Below are positions 1 to 9,716 of a DNA stretch of 60,000 nt, one piece after another (position 1 is the stretch's first letter; every line of letters starts with the position of its first letter). The stretch is from Adiantum capillus-veneris (taxonomy: Eukaryota; Streptophyta; Polypodiopsida; Polypodiales; Pteridaceae), in the NCBI GenBank assembly GCA_014529385.2, contig CM043969.1, positions 32,096,446-32,156,445 of the forward strand, given 5' to 3'. Below the pieces are notes generated by a model, which ran no database searches, was not told where the DNA came from, and saw only the letters and a program-made list of their open reading frames with translations. The position numbers and the translations under genes were made by a program.

Positions 1-74
1 AGTATGCAGAACTTGATGTCAAGTTTGGAAAATTGCAGAAACGGGCAAAACAACGAATTCAAGAGGTGCAGAAG
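1..74 (+). CDS. GRIP: Exon (3' part) of GRIP-type golgin, coiled-coil region
   Basis: The frame starting at base 3 reads YAELDVKFGKLQKRAKQR followed by IQEVQK and ends exactly at AAG before a GT donor (75-76, GTAAGG). This matches, from memory of the family, the coiled-coil stretch of plant GRIP golgins that reads close to LHKRAKQRIQ.VQKEKDD. GRIP golgins are long coiled-coil proteins recruited to the trans-Golgi by ARL1 through a C-terminal GRIP domain, where they tether vesicles. The intron is phase 0, and the next exon at 27879 begins GAG AAG GAA GAT, which continues the expected KEKEDVE reading. The start of the exon and the GRIP domain lie outside the window. The assignment rests on recalled family sequence plus four exons that join in frame. 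Confidence 0.8.
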
Positions 75-238
75 GTAAGGTTTGGCTTCAAATGCTTCTG
101 GAAGGATTCATTTTCATTTTCATAAATCATCAGCGACCCCACGCATGCACATACCACTGCTCATTAATGTGTATGTGCATTCACCTATGCACAGTGTGCA
201 CATCGAAGCTGATACCGTGTGGCATGCATGCAACCGGA

Positions 239-282
<44 letters not shown>

Positions 283-590
283 AACTCCACTACTTTTACT
301 AGGGGTTTCTGGTGTTGTCAATACTTCAGAGCTGTCGGGCAGTTTATTTGATGTTGGTACTCCTGGATTTTGTCTCACATGCACAAGTTTTTAAAGCTGT
401 GAACGAATGATACATGAGCAGTATTTTGATGAACCCTTTGCAATATGTAGCTCGCCCTTACGAAAAGCATCTTTTTATGAAGTAGCTTTTCGTTCCTCTT
501 TTTATATGCCATTCATGGCCTCCCGGAAGTGGAAAGTACTCACAATGATGTATTTGCTCACTCCTCTAGGCTGACTTTGGCGTCCATAGG

Positions 591-592
<2 letters not shown>
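75..592 (+). other. Start of intron 1 (whole intron 75-27878)
   Basis: The intron begins with GTAAGG after the first exon and runs about 27.8 kb to the CAG acceptor at 27876-27878. This opening part holds a (CT)n tract at 241-281 and otherwise AT-balanced unique-looking sequence. I see no coding signal, RNA gene or recognisable element in the rest of it. Confidence 0.7.
241..281 (+). repeat. (TC)n microsatellite
   Basis: About 20 uninterrupted TC units. Unlike most other TC tracts in the window it has no recognisable LINE on either side, so it may be an unoccupied tract of the kind the LINE-A copies sit in. Confidence 0.95.

Positions 593-640
<48 letters not shown>
593..640 (+). repeat. (TC)n microsatellite at the 5' end of LINE-A1
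   Basis: About 24 TC units, uninterrupted. The first LINE-A homologous base follows directly at 641. It is the left boundary of a 5'-truncated LINE. Confidence 0.95.
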
Positions 641-644
<4 letters not shown>

Positions 645-645
645 A

Positions 646-1078
646 CATGACCGTCAAAGAGGAACAAAGGAGGAGGATGCGGCTCTACATGTGAGGGTAA
701 CCGGTCTCAAGGACATAAACAATGTGGAAAAAGAGGTCACAAGCCTCACATCCATGCTGGGGGTGGACAAGCCTTCACACACAAAGGCATGGAGAGCGGG
801 CAAGAAGAGTGATGGCCCGGGAGAATCTTCAAAAGGGAGAGCTCTCATACTACGCTTCCCCTTCTTGGAAGAGAAGAAGGAATTCTTGAGAAAGAGGCAT
901 GCTCTCAAGAAGACAGGTATTTTTCTCGGTGATGATCTCACTCTCTCACAGCTTGTGCATATGAGAGGTAATGAAAGAGATTACGGCGGCAAGGGAGAAG
1001 GGAAAGATGGCCTTTTATAGAGATGGTCAGGTGGTGATTGTAGAGTGCCGACGGTGTGAGACCTATGGACCACAATGA
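646..1078 (+). pseudogene. LINE-A1 ORF1 C-terminal part (L1-ORF1-like RNA-binding protein)
   Basis: The open frame from 646 reads RVTGLKDINNVEKEV, then RALILRFPFLEEKKEFLRKR and KTGIFLGDDLT, which is the layout of L1-type ORF1 proteins (RRM-like core followed by a basic C-terminal domain). Near 1000 the reading moves by one frame to KMAFYRDGQVVIVECRRC, so the copy carries a frameshift. The stop TGA (1076-1078) overlaps the ORF2 start ATG (1075-1077) as ATGA. The N-terminus is missing because the element is 5'-truncated at the (TC)n tract. ORF1 proteins bind element RNA and act as nucleic-acid chaperones. A second member of this protein family is at 45132-45874. Confidence 0.7.
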
Positions 1079-1372
1079 AGATGGCTACTTGGAATTGTAT
1101 TGGATCTATGAGGTTGGACGTTGGTGCCTTTGAGGACAGTTTCAAGGACAGGGACATTGTTTTCTTCTTAGAGACGCATCAGACCCCCGGACAGCTTATG
1201 CCACATGTGGTGGGATACAGATGGGAGACAGCCCACAGGATAGTCGCGAGATCTGAGCATGGGAGTAGAGGTTCAGGAGGAGTAGCAGTGCTATTTAGGG
1301 AGGAGTTACAGCCACTACTACATATTGTACGCATCGCTGATCATGCTAGATACATGTGGGTGAGGTTGAGAG

Positions 1373-1420
<48 letters not shown>
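1373..1420 (+). repeat. Poly-C run of 48 bases inside LINE-A1 endonuclease
   Basis: Forty-eight consecutive C between GTTGAGAG and AGTACGTCAG. In LINE-A copy 2 the same interval (40630-40676) is 47 bases of ordinary coding sequence that ends in six C and a G. The run therefore replaces sequence of nearly equal length instead of being added to it. It may be a real homopolymer expansion with deletion, or a base-calling or consensus artefact. Confidence 0.95.
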
Positions 1421-4321
1421 AGTACGTCAGTAGATGCTGCATCCAGAGGACAATCGCCTTTCTCTATACTAGATGATGATATATGGGAGTTTTCTAGGGA
1501 TGGTGATATCATCCTCCTAGGGAACTTCAATGCCCGAACGAGCAACTCTCAGACAGTCTTCTACGACACTTCAGATGAGATGTTTAGAGAGTTGGATATG
1601 GGTGAGTTGGGGCTTGACAGATTCTCACATGACAGAGAGCAGACGGAGTATGGGAGATACCTCACGGAGATGACGAGTGCACATGGTTAGCCATACTTAA
1701 TGGCTTACAGCGATTTCCTGGAGTAGCCGGTTTCACATGCTTTCCACACAGACATGTGGCCAGTACAGTGGACTATGTTATGGCACAACCGAGCTTTATT
1801 CCTTGTATTCAGGATTTCATAGTGGGAGCCAGACCAGTGGGTGTAGCAGTGGGTCATGGAGTTTTGACATTTTCTGTTTCATTTCAGTATAGTACAACCC
1901 AGACTTCAGGAGGTAGGTCATATACTTGTTATACATTTACACCAGAGACTGACTCAGTTCATACAGAGGAGAGATGAGAGTCCAGCTTCAGAGGGATCTT
2001 CTTTTAGGAGTCATCACTTACGGACAATCTCGGATTGCTTCTCGACGCCTTGTGCGACGGAAGAAACGAGCTTACTTGGCCCAGATGGAGCGAGACTTGT
2101 ATCAGCTGTTCTTGAGTAGAGACTCAGGAGAGGCATGGCGATTCTTTCATGAGCACTCCTCTCTCCCAGTGATTACTTCTCCTGATGTGAGAGGCCAGTA
2201 TGCCTCATCGTTATATACAGTTCCTGGACAGGACCCCCTTCAAGCTCCTACATAGCCATGTCCACCTACCAACACCTTCTTTACCACTGAGATGGTAAAG
2301 AGAGCCATTGACAGGATGAGGACCAGCAGGACACATGATCATGATGGTCTAGTAGCAGAGCAATTTACACATGCTAGGGATATGCTGGTAGAGGTTCTTG
2401 CAGTGTTGTTCAATCGTGCCATGTGTGAGGGGTTAGCTGAGACTTGGAGGTTGTCCACTATTGTGCCTATCTTTAAAGCATGTGATCCTACAGAGCCTGG
2501 CACTATTATGGTTGGGCACACATTGGCACGGTTGTATGCATCCATTCTTGAGCAGTAGTTGAGTAATTGGGTAGAGGGTGAGGGTGTACGAGTAAAGGGC
2601 CAGGCCGGTTTTAGGAGGGGTTTCTCCACTCTTGATCATATTCTGACACTCAGAGCCATTATTGAAGAGGGTAGGTCACATGGGAGACGGATTTATTGTA
2701 GCTTTGTGGATTTGCGCAAAGCATTTGACACGGTACCGAGAGCTCGATTGATGCGCAGACTGTACGAGATGGGGGTGCCCATAGTGTTGATTTGGGGGAC
2801 TATGGCTCTATACAGATCAGTGATGGGATATGTATGCACTCCGGAGGGGATATCTGATTTAGTTCACTCCACCATTGGGGTGAAATAGGGTTGCCCATTG
2901 TCTCCTACTCTATTTGGTATGTATGTTGATGAGGTGTCTGATTACATTGACAGAGAGGGTGATCGAGGTGCCTAGCTGGCAGGGACGTGGATCCCATTGT
3001 TGTTATATGCTGATGATATTGTGTTGATCTCTGACTCACCAGAGGGTATGCAGCGACAGTTGGATGCATTACACAAATTTGCAGAGGATAGTGGATTGTC
3101 TGTAAACCTTGGTAAAACCAAGGTTATGGTGTTTAAGACCACACCACAGTGGATCAGGAGATCAACACCGACTTTCACATATGGTCAAGAGATTGTAGAG
3201 TGTACAGATGCATTCACTTACCTTGGGGTTGTCTTCATTGGGCCGAGGTTTTCTTTGGGGAGTGCAGCAGAGACTAGACTGACTAGAGCTTTTGCGGCCT
3301 TGGGAGGCTTGGAGAGGATGTGTTCGCAGGTTCAGTTCCAAGAACCTCGGACAAAGTTATGCCTCTTTGATACCTTAGTAGCCTTAGCTATGTTTTATGG
3401 GGTGCAGACATGGGGACTTTCTGTAGGCCAGGATGGTTGGAGACGTATGATCTCTCGTCTGATCAGAGCCAAGGCCTCCGTACCCCACGCTATCATTCGA
3501 GCAGAGCTAGCTGCTGCTCCTATGGAGATTGAGACGCTTACCAGATCAGTCTCTTTTGTGCGCACACAGCTTGTGGGATACTACTAGAGATAGATATGCT
3601 AGACTGGCAGTCTTCGAGACAGTTAGCTCTTCAAGGGGACACTTCATGATGACATCATGGTTTCATACGCATGGTCTTACCACTGACAAGCTGCTCTCTT
3701 TCCAGTACTCTCTTCAAGCACCCTCGATGTCTCTTACACGGGTGGAGATTACTAGACTCATTCGTCAAGACCTGATCCAGCTGGATACTAGGAGGACATG
3801 GATAGAGCCGCCACAGGAGTTGGGCACGAAGATGGCTTTCTATAGAGAGCATCTTCTCCACCTCACAGGAGATGGGTTTGTGATTCGACCCAGCTACATG
3901 GACACACATATGTCTCATGGTTTTCGGTGTACCATTGGTCAGATACGCACATCCTCACATTAGCTGGACATTGAGACTGACAGATTTAGAGGGATACCAG
4001 CAGACAACAAGATATGCCGCTTATGTCAGTTAGAGCTAGAGACAGAGCTACATTACATATGTCATTGGATAGTGTACTATGAGATACGGGGCCGTTTCCA
4101 CTACTTATTCAGAGAGGGTTTCGGTCTTTTCCTAGGGTCATGAGTTATGAGAATGAGAGATGTCATGGGCTATATCTACTTGAGTTACACAGATATAGAG
4201 ACACTTAACTGGGGGGAGAGAGAGAGAGACAGTCCCGGAGACAGATTACAGGTTTCTTTTCACTAGATATGGGACAGCCAGAGGAGCAGTCATCATTGCA
4301 GAGCTCGGCCCAAACTCATTC

Positions 4322-4463
4322 TGTTGAGCTTATATGTGAAGCTACTCAATATGTGGCTTCTCTATATATGGCACCCAGGTCCCCTCTATATGTACATCAT
4401 CTCATGTGTGTATTCTACACACTTTGGGATTATATTTCTGTGCTCTCTCTTTCTCTCTCAACA
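4322..4463 (+). repeat. Left LTR of the TRIM-like element
   Basis: 142 bp, TG...CA ends. Preceded by CATTC and followed directly by the primer binding site. It differs from the right LTR at only a handful of positions. Confidence 0.92.
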
Positions 4464-4475
4464 TGGTATCAGAGC
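4464..4475 (+). promoter_or_regulatory. Primer binding site (tRNA-iMet type)
   Basis: TGGTATCAGAGC begins at the first base after the left LTR. This 12-mer is the well-known complement of the plant initiator Met tRNA 3' end used to prime minus-strand synthesis. Confidence 0.9.
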
Positions 4476-4499
4476 AATACGTTTTTGTTTTTGATTTTT

Positions 4500-5275
4500 C
4501 TCTTGATTGAAAACGATTTTGCAGAAACTACCCGCGCAAGGCACTGGAATCAATGTGGTCTACAACTTTGTAGAAAAAAGTTTTTTCAAATTCTATATCG
4601 ATTTTGAGTTATCGTGTGCGGACTGCGTACATGCCTGAAAAGCAACTTCGTTTTTTGTTTTCGATTTTTCTCCTGATTCAAAACGATTTTGCAGAAACTA
4701 CCCGCGTGATGTACCGGAATCGATGTGGTCTACAACTTTGCAGAGAAAGTTTTTCAAATTCTGCACCGATTTTGAGTTATCGTTCGCGACTACGTACATG
4801 CTTGAAAAGCAACTTCGCTTTTTGTTTGTGATTTTTCTCCTGATTCAAAACGATTTTGCAGAAAGAGTTCGTGTAGCACACCGGAATCGATGTGGTCTAT
4901 AACTTTGGAGAAGAAAGTTTTTTCAAATTCTACATCGATTATGAGTTATCAAACAATTTACTTGAGCCATCGGAATCGATGTGGTGTACAACTTTGCAGA
5001 AGAAAGTTTCTCTAAATTTTGCACTGATTTTGGGTTATCGTTCTCTGACCGCGAATATGTTTGAAAAGCAACTTTCGTTTTTTGCTTTTTGATTTTTCTT
5101 CTAATTGAAAACGATATTGCAGAAACTACTCGTTTTAGCGATCGGAATCGATGTGATGTATTACTTTGGAGAAGAAAGTTTCTCTAAATTCTGCACCAAT
5201 TATGGGTTATCATTCTCGGACTGCGAATATGTTTGAAAAGCAAAATTTTACTTTTTGATTTTGATTTTCCTCATA
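4500..5275 (+). repeat. Degenerate tandem repeats, about 165-170 bp unit, inside the TRIM-like element
   Basis: The word GGAATCGATGTGG (with variants) recurs near 4548, 4718, 4882, 4975 and 5144, and GATTTTGCAGAAA recurs near 4515, 4685, 4852 and 5112. The spacing is mostly 164-170 bp with one shortened unit of about 93 bp. The frames are closed, so this is a structured noncoding leader. Confidence 0.85.
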
Positions 5276-5516
5276 ATTGATCATCGATCATATATTTGTT
5301 ACTGACGTAACTTTGCTGCAGAAACGAGTTACATATCGTTCCGATTCAGTCGAGCCGTTGATGATCGTGCAAATTCTATCGAGCTACTGTTGGTACACGA
5401 TCTTTTGTTATATGATATATTCGTTCATTGATTCTCGTATAATTATTCTTCTAGAGATATAGTTTACGTCGTTTTATTGATAATCTCTCGTTGATACCAT
5501 AGTGATTTTGATGGTA

Positions 5517-5960
5517 CCATGATGATGTTTTGTTAGTACTTTGATCATGGTGATTTTTGTTGATACCATGATGATATTTCGTTGATACTATGGTTATTCT
5601 CGGTGATGCCATGATGATATTTCGTTGATTCCATGGTTATTCTCGATCATACCATGATGTTGTTTCGTTGATACCATGGTTATTTTCAGTGATACCATGA
5701 TGATATTTCGTTGATGCCATGGTTATTCTCGGTGATACTATGATGATATTTTGTTGATGCCATGGTTATTCTCGGTGATACCATGATGTTGTTTCGTTGA
5801 TACAATGATTATTCTCGGTGATGTCATGATGTTGTTTCGTTGATTCCATGGTTATTCTCGGTGATACCATGATGTTGTTTCATTGATACAATGATTATTC
5901 TCGGTGATATCATGATGCGTTTCGTTGATACCATGATGATTTATTTATTTTTATTGATAC
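5517..5960 (+). repeat. 43-bp tandem repeats made of two half units, inside the TRIM-like element
   Basis: GGTTATTCTCGG-type words start near 5592, 5635, 5679, 5721, 5764, 5807, 5850 and 5893, a period of 42-44 bp. Each unit is two related halves of about 21-22 bp, both containing TTGATACCATG or TGATACCATGATG. The array fades into AT-rich sequence at both ends. Confidence 0.88.
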
Positions 5961-6610
5961 AATGATGATGTTTTGTTAATACTTTGATGATATTCATTGA
6001 TATCACTACGTTGATAAATGTCGTTTTATGTAGTATATACACATATCATTTTCATCACGTAATCACGAATCTTGTACTTTTACGTTCATACTTTATGTAC
6101 CATATGTTGTCGTGCGTATATATGTCGTCAAAAGAGTGGTGTCACAAACATCTCTTATGGCATTGCGAACGTAATTATTTCACTAACGATGCTAATAATT
6201 TTCATGACTATGTTTTTTGAGTCTATGATCTATGTAGGATTGATCAAAGAATTGATTTCATGAAGACAAACTTGGTGACAATAAAAGATTTATGAAGACA
6301 TGTTTGGTGATGCCATATTGATGACAAGCTACATAGCAGATCACGGAGACACTTCCGATTACGAGCTAATCGATAGTCTTTACACCTCTTTATCGAACCT
6401 TTGTATTCATTATTGTATTTGATAGGATAGGAGTAATGTAACTCCTCATAAAACATTCATTGTAAAAGGAGTGATGTAGCTCCTCATGAATATCTGTACA
6501 TTCAATGATTTTTATAATATAACGGTGGGTGTATATAGAGCTGTGGGTTTTTCCCTCGATCCCCCAAGGGTATTTTCATCCACAGTTAGGGACCCTTATT
6601 TGATAAGGGG

Positions 6611-6752
6611 TGTTGAGCTTATATGTGAAGCTATTCAATATATGGCTTCTCTATATATGGCACCCAGGTCCCCTCTATATATACATCATCTCATGTGTGT
6701 ATTCTACACACTTTGGGGTTCTATTTCTGTGCTCTCTCTTTCTCTCTCAACA
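6611..6752 (+). repeat. Right LTR of the TRIM-like element
   Basis: 142 bp, same ends as the left LTR. Preceded by TTGATAAGGGG, the likely polypurine tract (about 6604-6610), and followed by CATTC, the second half of the target duplication. LINE-A1 coding sequence resumes right after it. Confidence 0.92.
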
Positions 6753-7045
6753 CATTCGACCACTACCGGCTCTCTCATCGACCAAGTACTCGAGCTACGG
6801 AGATCCAGACGGCCACGATTGAGGAGAGCAGCTACACAACATCGACGGAGACTACAACAGAGGATTCAAGCCATACTCTTTCGATATCCAGAGTGCAACA
6901 GATGAGGATGGATTTTAGTAGTAGTATCTAGTTCTTTTGTACCCAACCATGGTATTAGATTGACCATTTTGTAACAGATTGGTCTCATAGGTCATTTTGG
7001 CCTTTTGAGGACGTTATTATAACATCTTATATTTATTTCATTTCT

Positions 7046-7661
7046 CTTTCTGTGGCAAAGAAGTTAGGCTTGGTACTCTTTTGTATTACGTTATCATACA
7101 CACACAATGGATCTAATAGTGAAACCCCCCGTGAGAAAACTACCAATGATGCAAAGTTACAAAAGATGGGTGATAATAGAAAAGCTAGATGCAGGGGAGT
7201 GAGGGAAGAAAGTAGATGAGAGCTGAAGTAGAAAAGGCCAACCTGACGTTGAGAGGAGGCGGAAAACTCCACCAAAGAATCTCCGATAGCCAACTCCAGA
7301 TCTCGAAGGCCGTATACAATGGCGCATCCCAGTAGAAGAGACATCACTGCCACAAGAAGATTCTACACAAAAAACTGCGAGAAAGATAACGTCTAGGCAT
7401 CCCTCGCAATGATCAACAAGGCTATGACATTCTTCAACTTACAAGTAGAAACAATATATGGTGCAAATTTGCTGAAGGCGAGGCAAGAAATGCCCAACAC
7501 ACCCACCAGTCCACACCCACTAAACCAATTCCAAACCTAAATCACCCATCAAACAGGAGAAAAAACAAAAAAGAACAAGACATAAACAGACAGAAGATGC
7601 AAACATACACGCGCACACACCTCAACCACAAGCAATTTTGTAGAACTCACTCACCCCAAGC
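7046..7661 (+). other. Intron 1 sequence without recognised feature
   Basis: About 0.6 kb between the LINE-A1 tail and the chromovirus G1. A-rich stretches and short CA runs are visible; no credible reading frame, RNA gene or repeat family was recognised. Confidence 0.5.
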
Positions 7662-7666
7662 ACATG

Positions 7667-9143
7667 TGAAACCGGCCTGTTCAATCCAAAAAGGGCGGTA
7701 GACTTTACTTTAAACCTTGATTTAGCTTTCACCCATTATTAGTCGTCTATTTTACCTGTACTTTCAAGACACAACAAAGGGGAGAGGGATACAGGCTGCT
7801 AGATTGCACCTGTATGAGTGGACAGACACCAGATTGGCCCCTAACTTAGGCGCCCCTTTCGGTATTTCTTTATTGTTCAAAAGAGGGAATAAACGCTGTG
7901 GTTCCTACAAGCTGCCCCGCACAAACTCGGCTGAATTTCCACTGTTCCAGCTCGATTTCGGCAGCATAACTGTACTAGAACCCTTCACGGTCAGTATTCC
8001 CACGCATTGACTGACTTTCCCGACGCATACGGGCACTTTGCAAAACCTGGCGAGAATCTGCAGCACGCTGAATTCTCTGTTTTCAGCCCTGAAAATACGC
8101 CAGATCGCCTGTACAGCGGTCCCCTTGCGTCCCCGAACCTCCTGGGGGTATTAGGGTCCGTTTAGGGCCAAAACCCTAAACCTGCAAAAATACACAGCAG
8201 GCTGTAATTCACTGTTTCGGGCTCCGTTTCGCGTGCCGGTCGCATCCCTAGCAAGTCCTCGAGCTCCCGCACCTGTAGGGCTACTTGCCCTTTGAATTGG
8301 ACGAGATTTCTGGCGTGAAACCTCTCCGAATTCACCTGTACCTGCGGGGGGATTAGCCGCTAGCTAATCCAGTACCTGTGCAAGAGGCTCTTGCCTCGGC
8401 AATCGCGCATGAACCCACACAACTGTACATTGGTCAAATGAAGAGCCCACTAGAGGGGCATAACATACTGCCAAAGGGGAGAGAGAGGGCAGTGCGTAGC
8501 GTGCAGGGCATCACTCCTGGCACCGCACTGTGCATAAGAGGGAAAGCAAGCACTCCATAGCTCTTAACCTGTGACAGAGACTTGCAAAATGAGCCTCCCA
8601 ACTATAAATCACGTTTTTGCCTTCTCTATAAGTAGTAAACTGGCCTCAGAGTGCCAAGTGTCACTCATTTGTGCATTTTCCCGCTTTAGACCCTCGGGTC
8701 TAAAAATATCTCACCTGCAGCCTCTGTTGACTTGGCCACAGAGTAACAAAATGATCCCCATGTCAAACTGCACGTAATGACGCGAAGACATTTTCAGGTC
8801 CCAAAATAGCAGTTCCCTAAATTTTAGGAGATGCTGCCATTATATCTTTCTAGGTCATCCGACCCTCTTTGTACACTGTGGCCACATCCAAAACTGAAAT
8901 GTAGCCTCTGTAGCAAAGGATTCCACTTTGGCTAGTCAATGACCCCACTTGGCTAACCATAGTCCTTGTCCAACCTTAGTGCTCTCTTGCCCTCAGGCCT
9001 GGACTCCCTCTGGACAGTTCCACACTAGCTATGCAATGCAGGGCAGTTAGATTTCCCGAGGGGTGTTTCCAAAAAGTGAAAGTAAATAGATAATAAGAAA
9101 GAAATCAACAAAAAGGATAGATAGTAGTCACACGCTGGTGACA
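7667..9143 (-). repeat. G1 LTR (3' LTR on the element strand)
   Basis: 1477 bp. On the element strand it begins TGTCACCAGCGTG and ends GGCCGGTTTCA. It contains blocks shared with the G2 LTR, for example the stretch ending in CACAGGTTAAGAGCTATGGA, so the two elements are one family. Confidence 0.93.
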
Positions 9144-9158
9144 TACCCCCCTCTTGAA
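9144..9158 (-). promoter_or_regulatory. G1 polypurine tract
   Basis: On the minus strand TTTCAAGAGGGGGGTA abuts the LTR start TGTCACC. G2 has the same purine run at its right LTR (37453-37466), which supports its role as the plus-strand primer. Confidence 0.85.
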
Positions 9159-9716
9159 ATCTCAAACGTCCTCGTTTGCATCTATGTCGTCCATGCTTAC
9201 TGTCAACACTGATGTATTCAACACCTGTCGACACATATACGACACATACATGCTCATTGTCAACCCTGGTGTATTCAACACCTCGTCGACTCATGTATTG
9301 CCTGCGTGTGAACCCTGTCCCAATGACATAGTGGTAGCTTCGCACTCTGCCATTGTTTTGAGTCACTAACTTTCCAATGACAAAATGGTAGCTGCACATT
9401 TTGCCACTGTCTTATAGTACACGTTGGATCCCGTAACACTTTCGAGCATACCCAAACCGACAGTTTAAGAATGCAGTTACACATGTACTCCTGAATAGAA
9501 GCAATCATTGTATCCTTGACAAACTGACAAGAAATACTCACTTCTATAGCACTAACCAAACTTTTGGACATTCCATAAGAGCAATTGCCAAACTGACAAT
9601 CTGTACAGCTCTAACATTCATGTAACAGGTATTTCATTTGAGCTCACTTTAAATACCATGTACATCATTTGTTTCAGAAGCCATTGTCACACTGACAATC
9701 CATTTAGCTTTGAAAC
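9159..9716 (-). other. G1 3' noncoding stretch with local duplications
   Basis: About 0.56 kb between the polyprotein stop and the purine tract. Two roughly 60-bp direct repeats are visible in the 9190-9290 area (TGTATTCAACACCT twice), and a second duplicated motif around AATGACA.A.TGGTAGCT occurs at 9322 and 9377. No coding signal. Confidence 0.65.

Larger units (their letters stand above)
4322..6752 (+). mobile_element. Small non-autonomous LTR retrotransposon (TRIM-like, 2.4 kb)
   Basis: Terminal direct repeats of 142 bp (4322-4463 and 6611-6752) begin TGTTGAGC and end CTCAACA. The 5-bp target duplication CATTC flanks both sides (4317-4321, 6753-6757). Directly after the left LTR is TGGTATCAGAGC, the classic primer site for initiator Met tRNA. 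Directly before the right LTR is a short purine run ending AAGGGG. The 2.1-kb interior has no credible protein and is built from two kinds of tandem repeat. The TGTTG...CAACA ends and the iMet primer site suggest mobilisation by a Copia-type partner; that is inference. The insertion interrupts the 3' end of LINE-A1. Confidence 0.92.
1075..6905 (+). pseudogene. LINE-A1 ORF2: APE endonuclease, reverse transcriptase, C-terminal zinc finger (decayed)
   Basis: It starts at ATG 1075 (MKMATWNCIGSMR, the APE N-motif). APE continues to about 1960 with LETHQT, GGVAVLF and, beyond a 48-base C run, GDIILLGNFNAR. RT runs about 2290-3160: STIVPIFK, GQAGFRRGFSTLDHI, FVDLRKAFDTV, the GCPLSPTLFG block and the catalytic YADDIVLIS at about 3004. 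A Cys-rich finger (CRLCQLELETELHYIC) lies near 4020-4070. The basic tail continues after the inserted LTR element (RSRRPRLRRAATQHRRRLQQ, about 6790-6860). At least four in-frame stops and several frameshifts make it inactive. The enzyme family performs target-primed reverse transcription. A less complete copy is at 40594-44128. Confidence 0.8.
641..7045 (+). mobile_element. LINE-A copy 1, 5'-truncated non-LTR retrotransposon, split by an LTR element
   Basis: A non-LTR retrotransposon with an ORF1 tail (646-1078), then ORF2 with APE endonuclease, reverse transcriptase and a C-terminal Cys/His finger. It is interrupted by a small LTR element at 4322-6752; removing that element restores the C-terminal reading across the 5-bp duplication CATTC. 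The 3' noncoding end (about 6930-7045) carries GGTCTCATAGGTCATTTTGG and GCCTTTTGAGGACGTTATTA, which recur at the 3' ends of the copies at 19730, 44128, 44920 and 46490. The 5' end sits on a (TC)n tract. It is an old copy with several stops and frameshifts. The clade is uncertain: the RT motifs (VRLRA, GCPLSPTLFG, YADDIVLIS) do not look like typical plant L1. Confidence 0.85.

Noticed and set aside
4464-4475. TGGTATCAGAGC as part of a tRNA gene
   Set aside because: Only 12 bases match, and the position directly after the LTR explains it as a primer binding site.
7804-8777. Three small open frames repeated at 15026-15999
   Set aside because: They are repeated only because they lie inside the two identical G1 LTRs.
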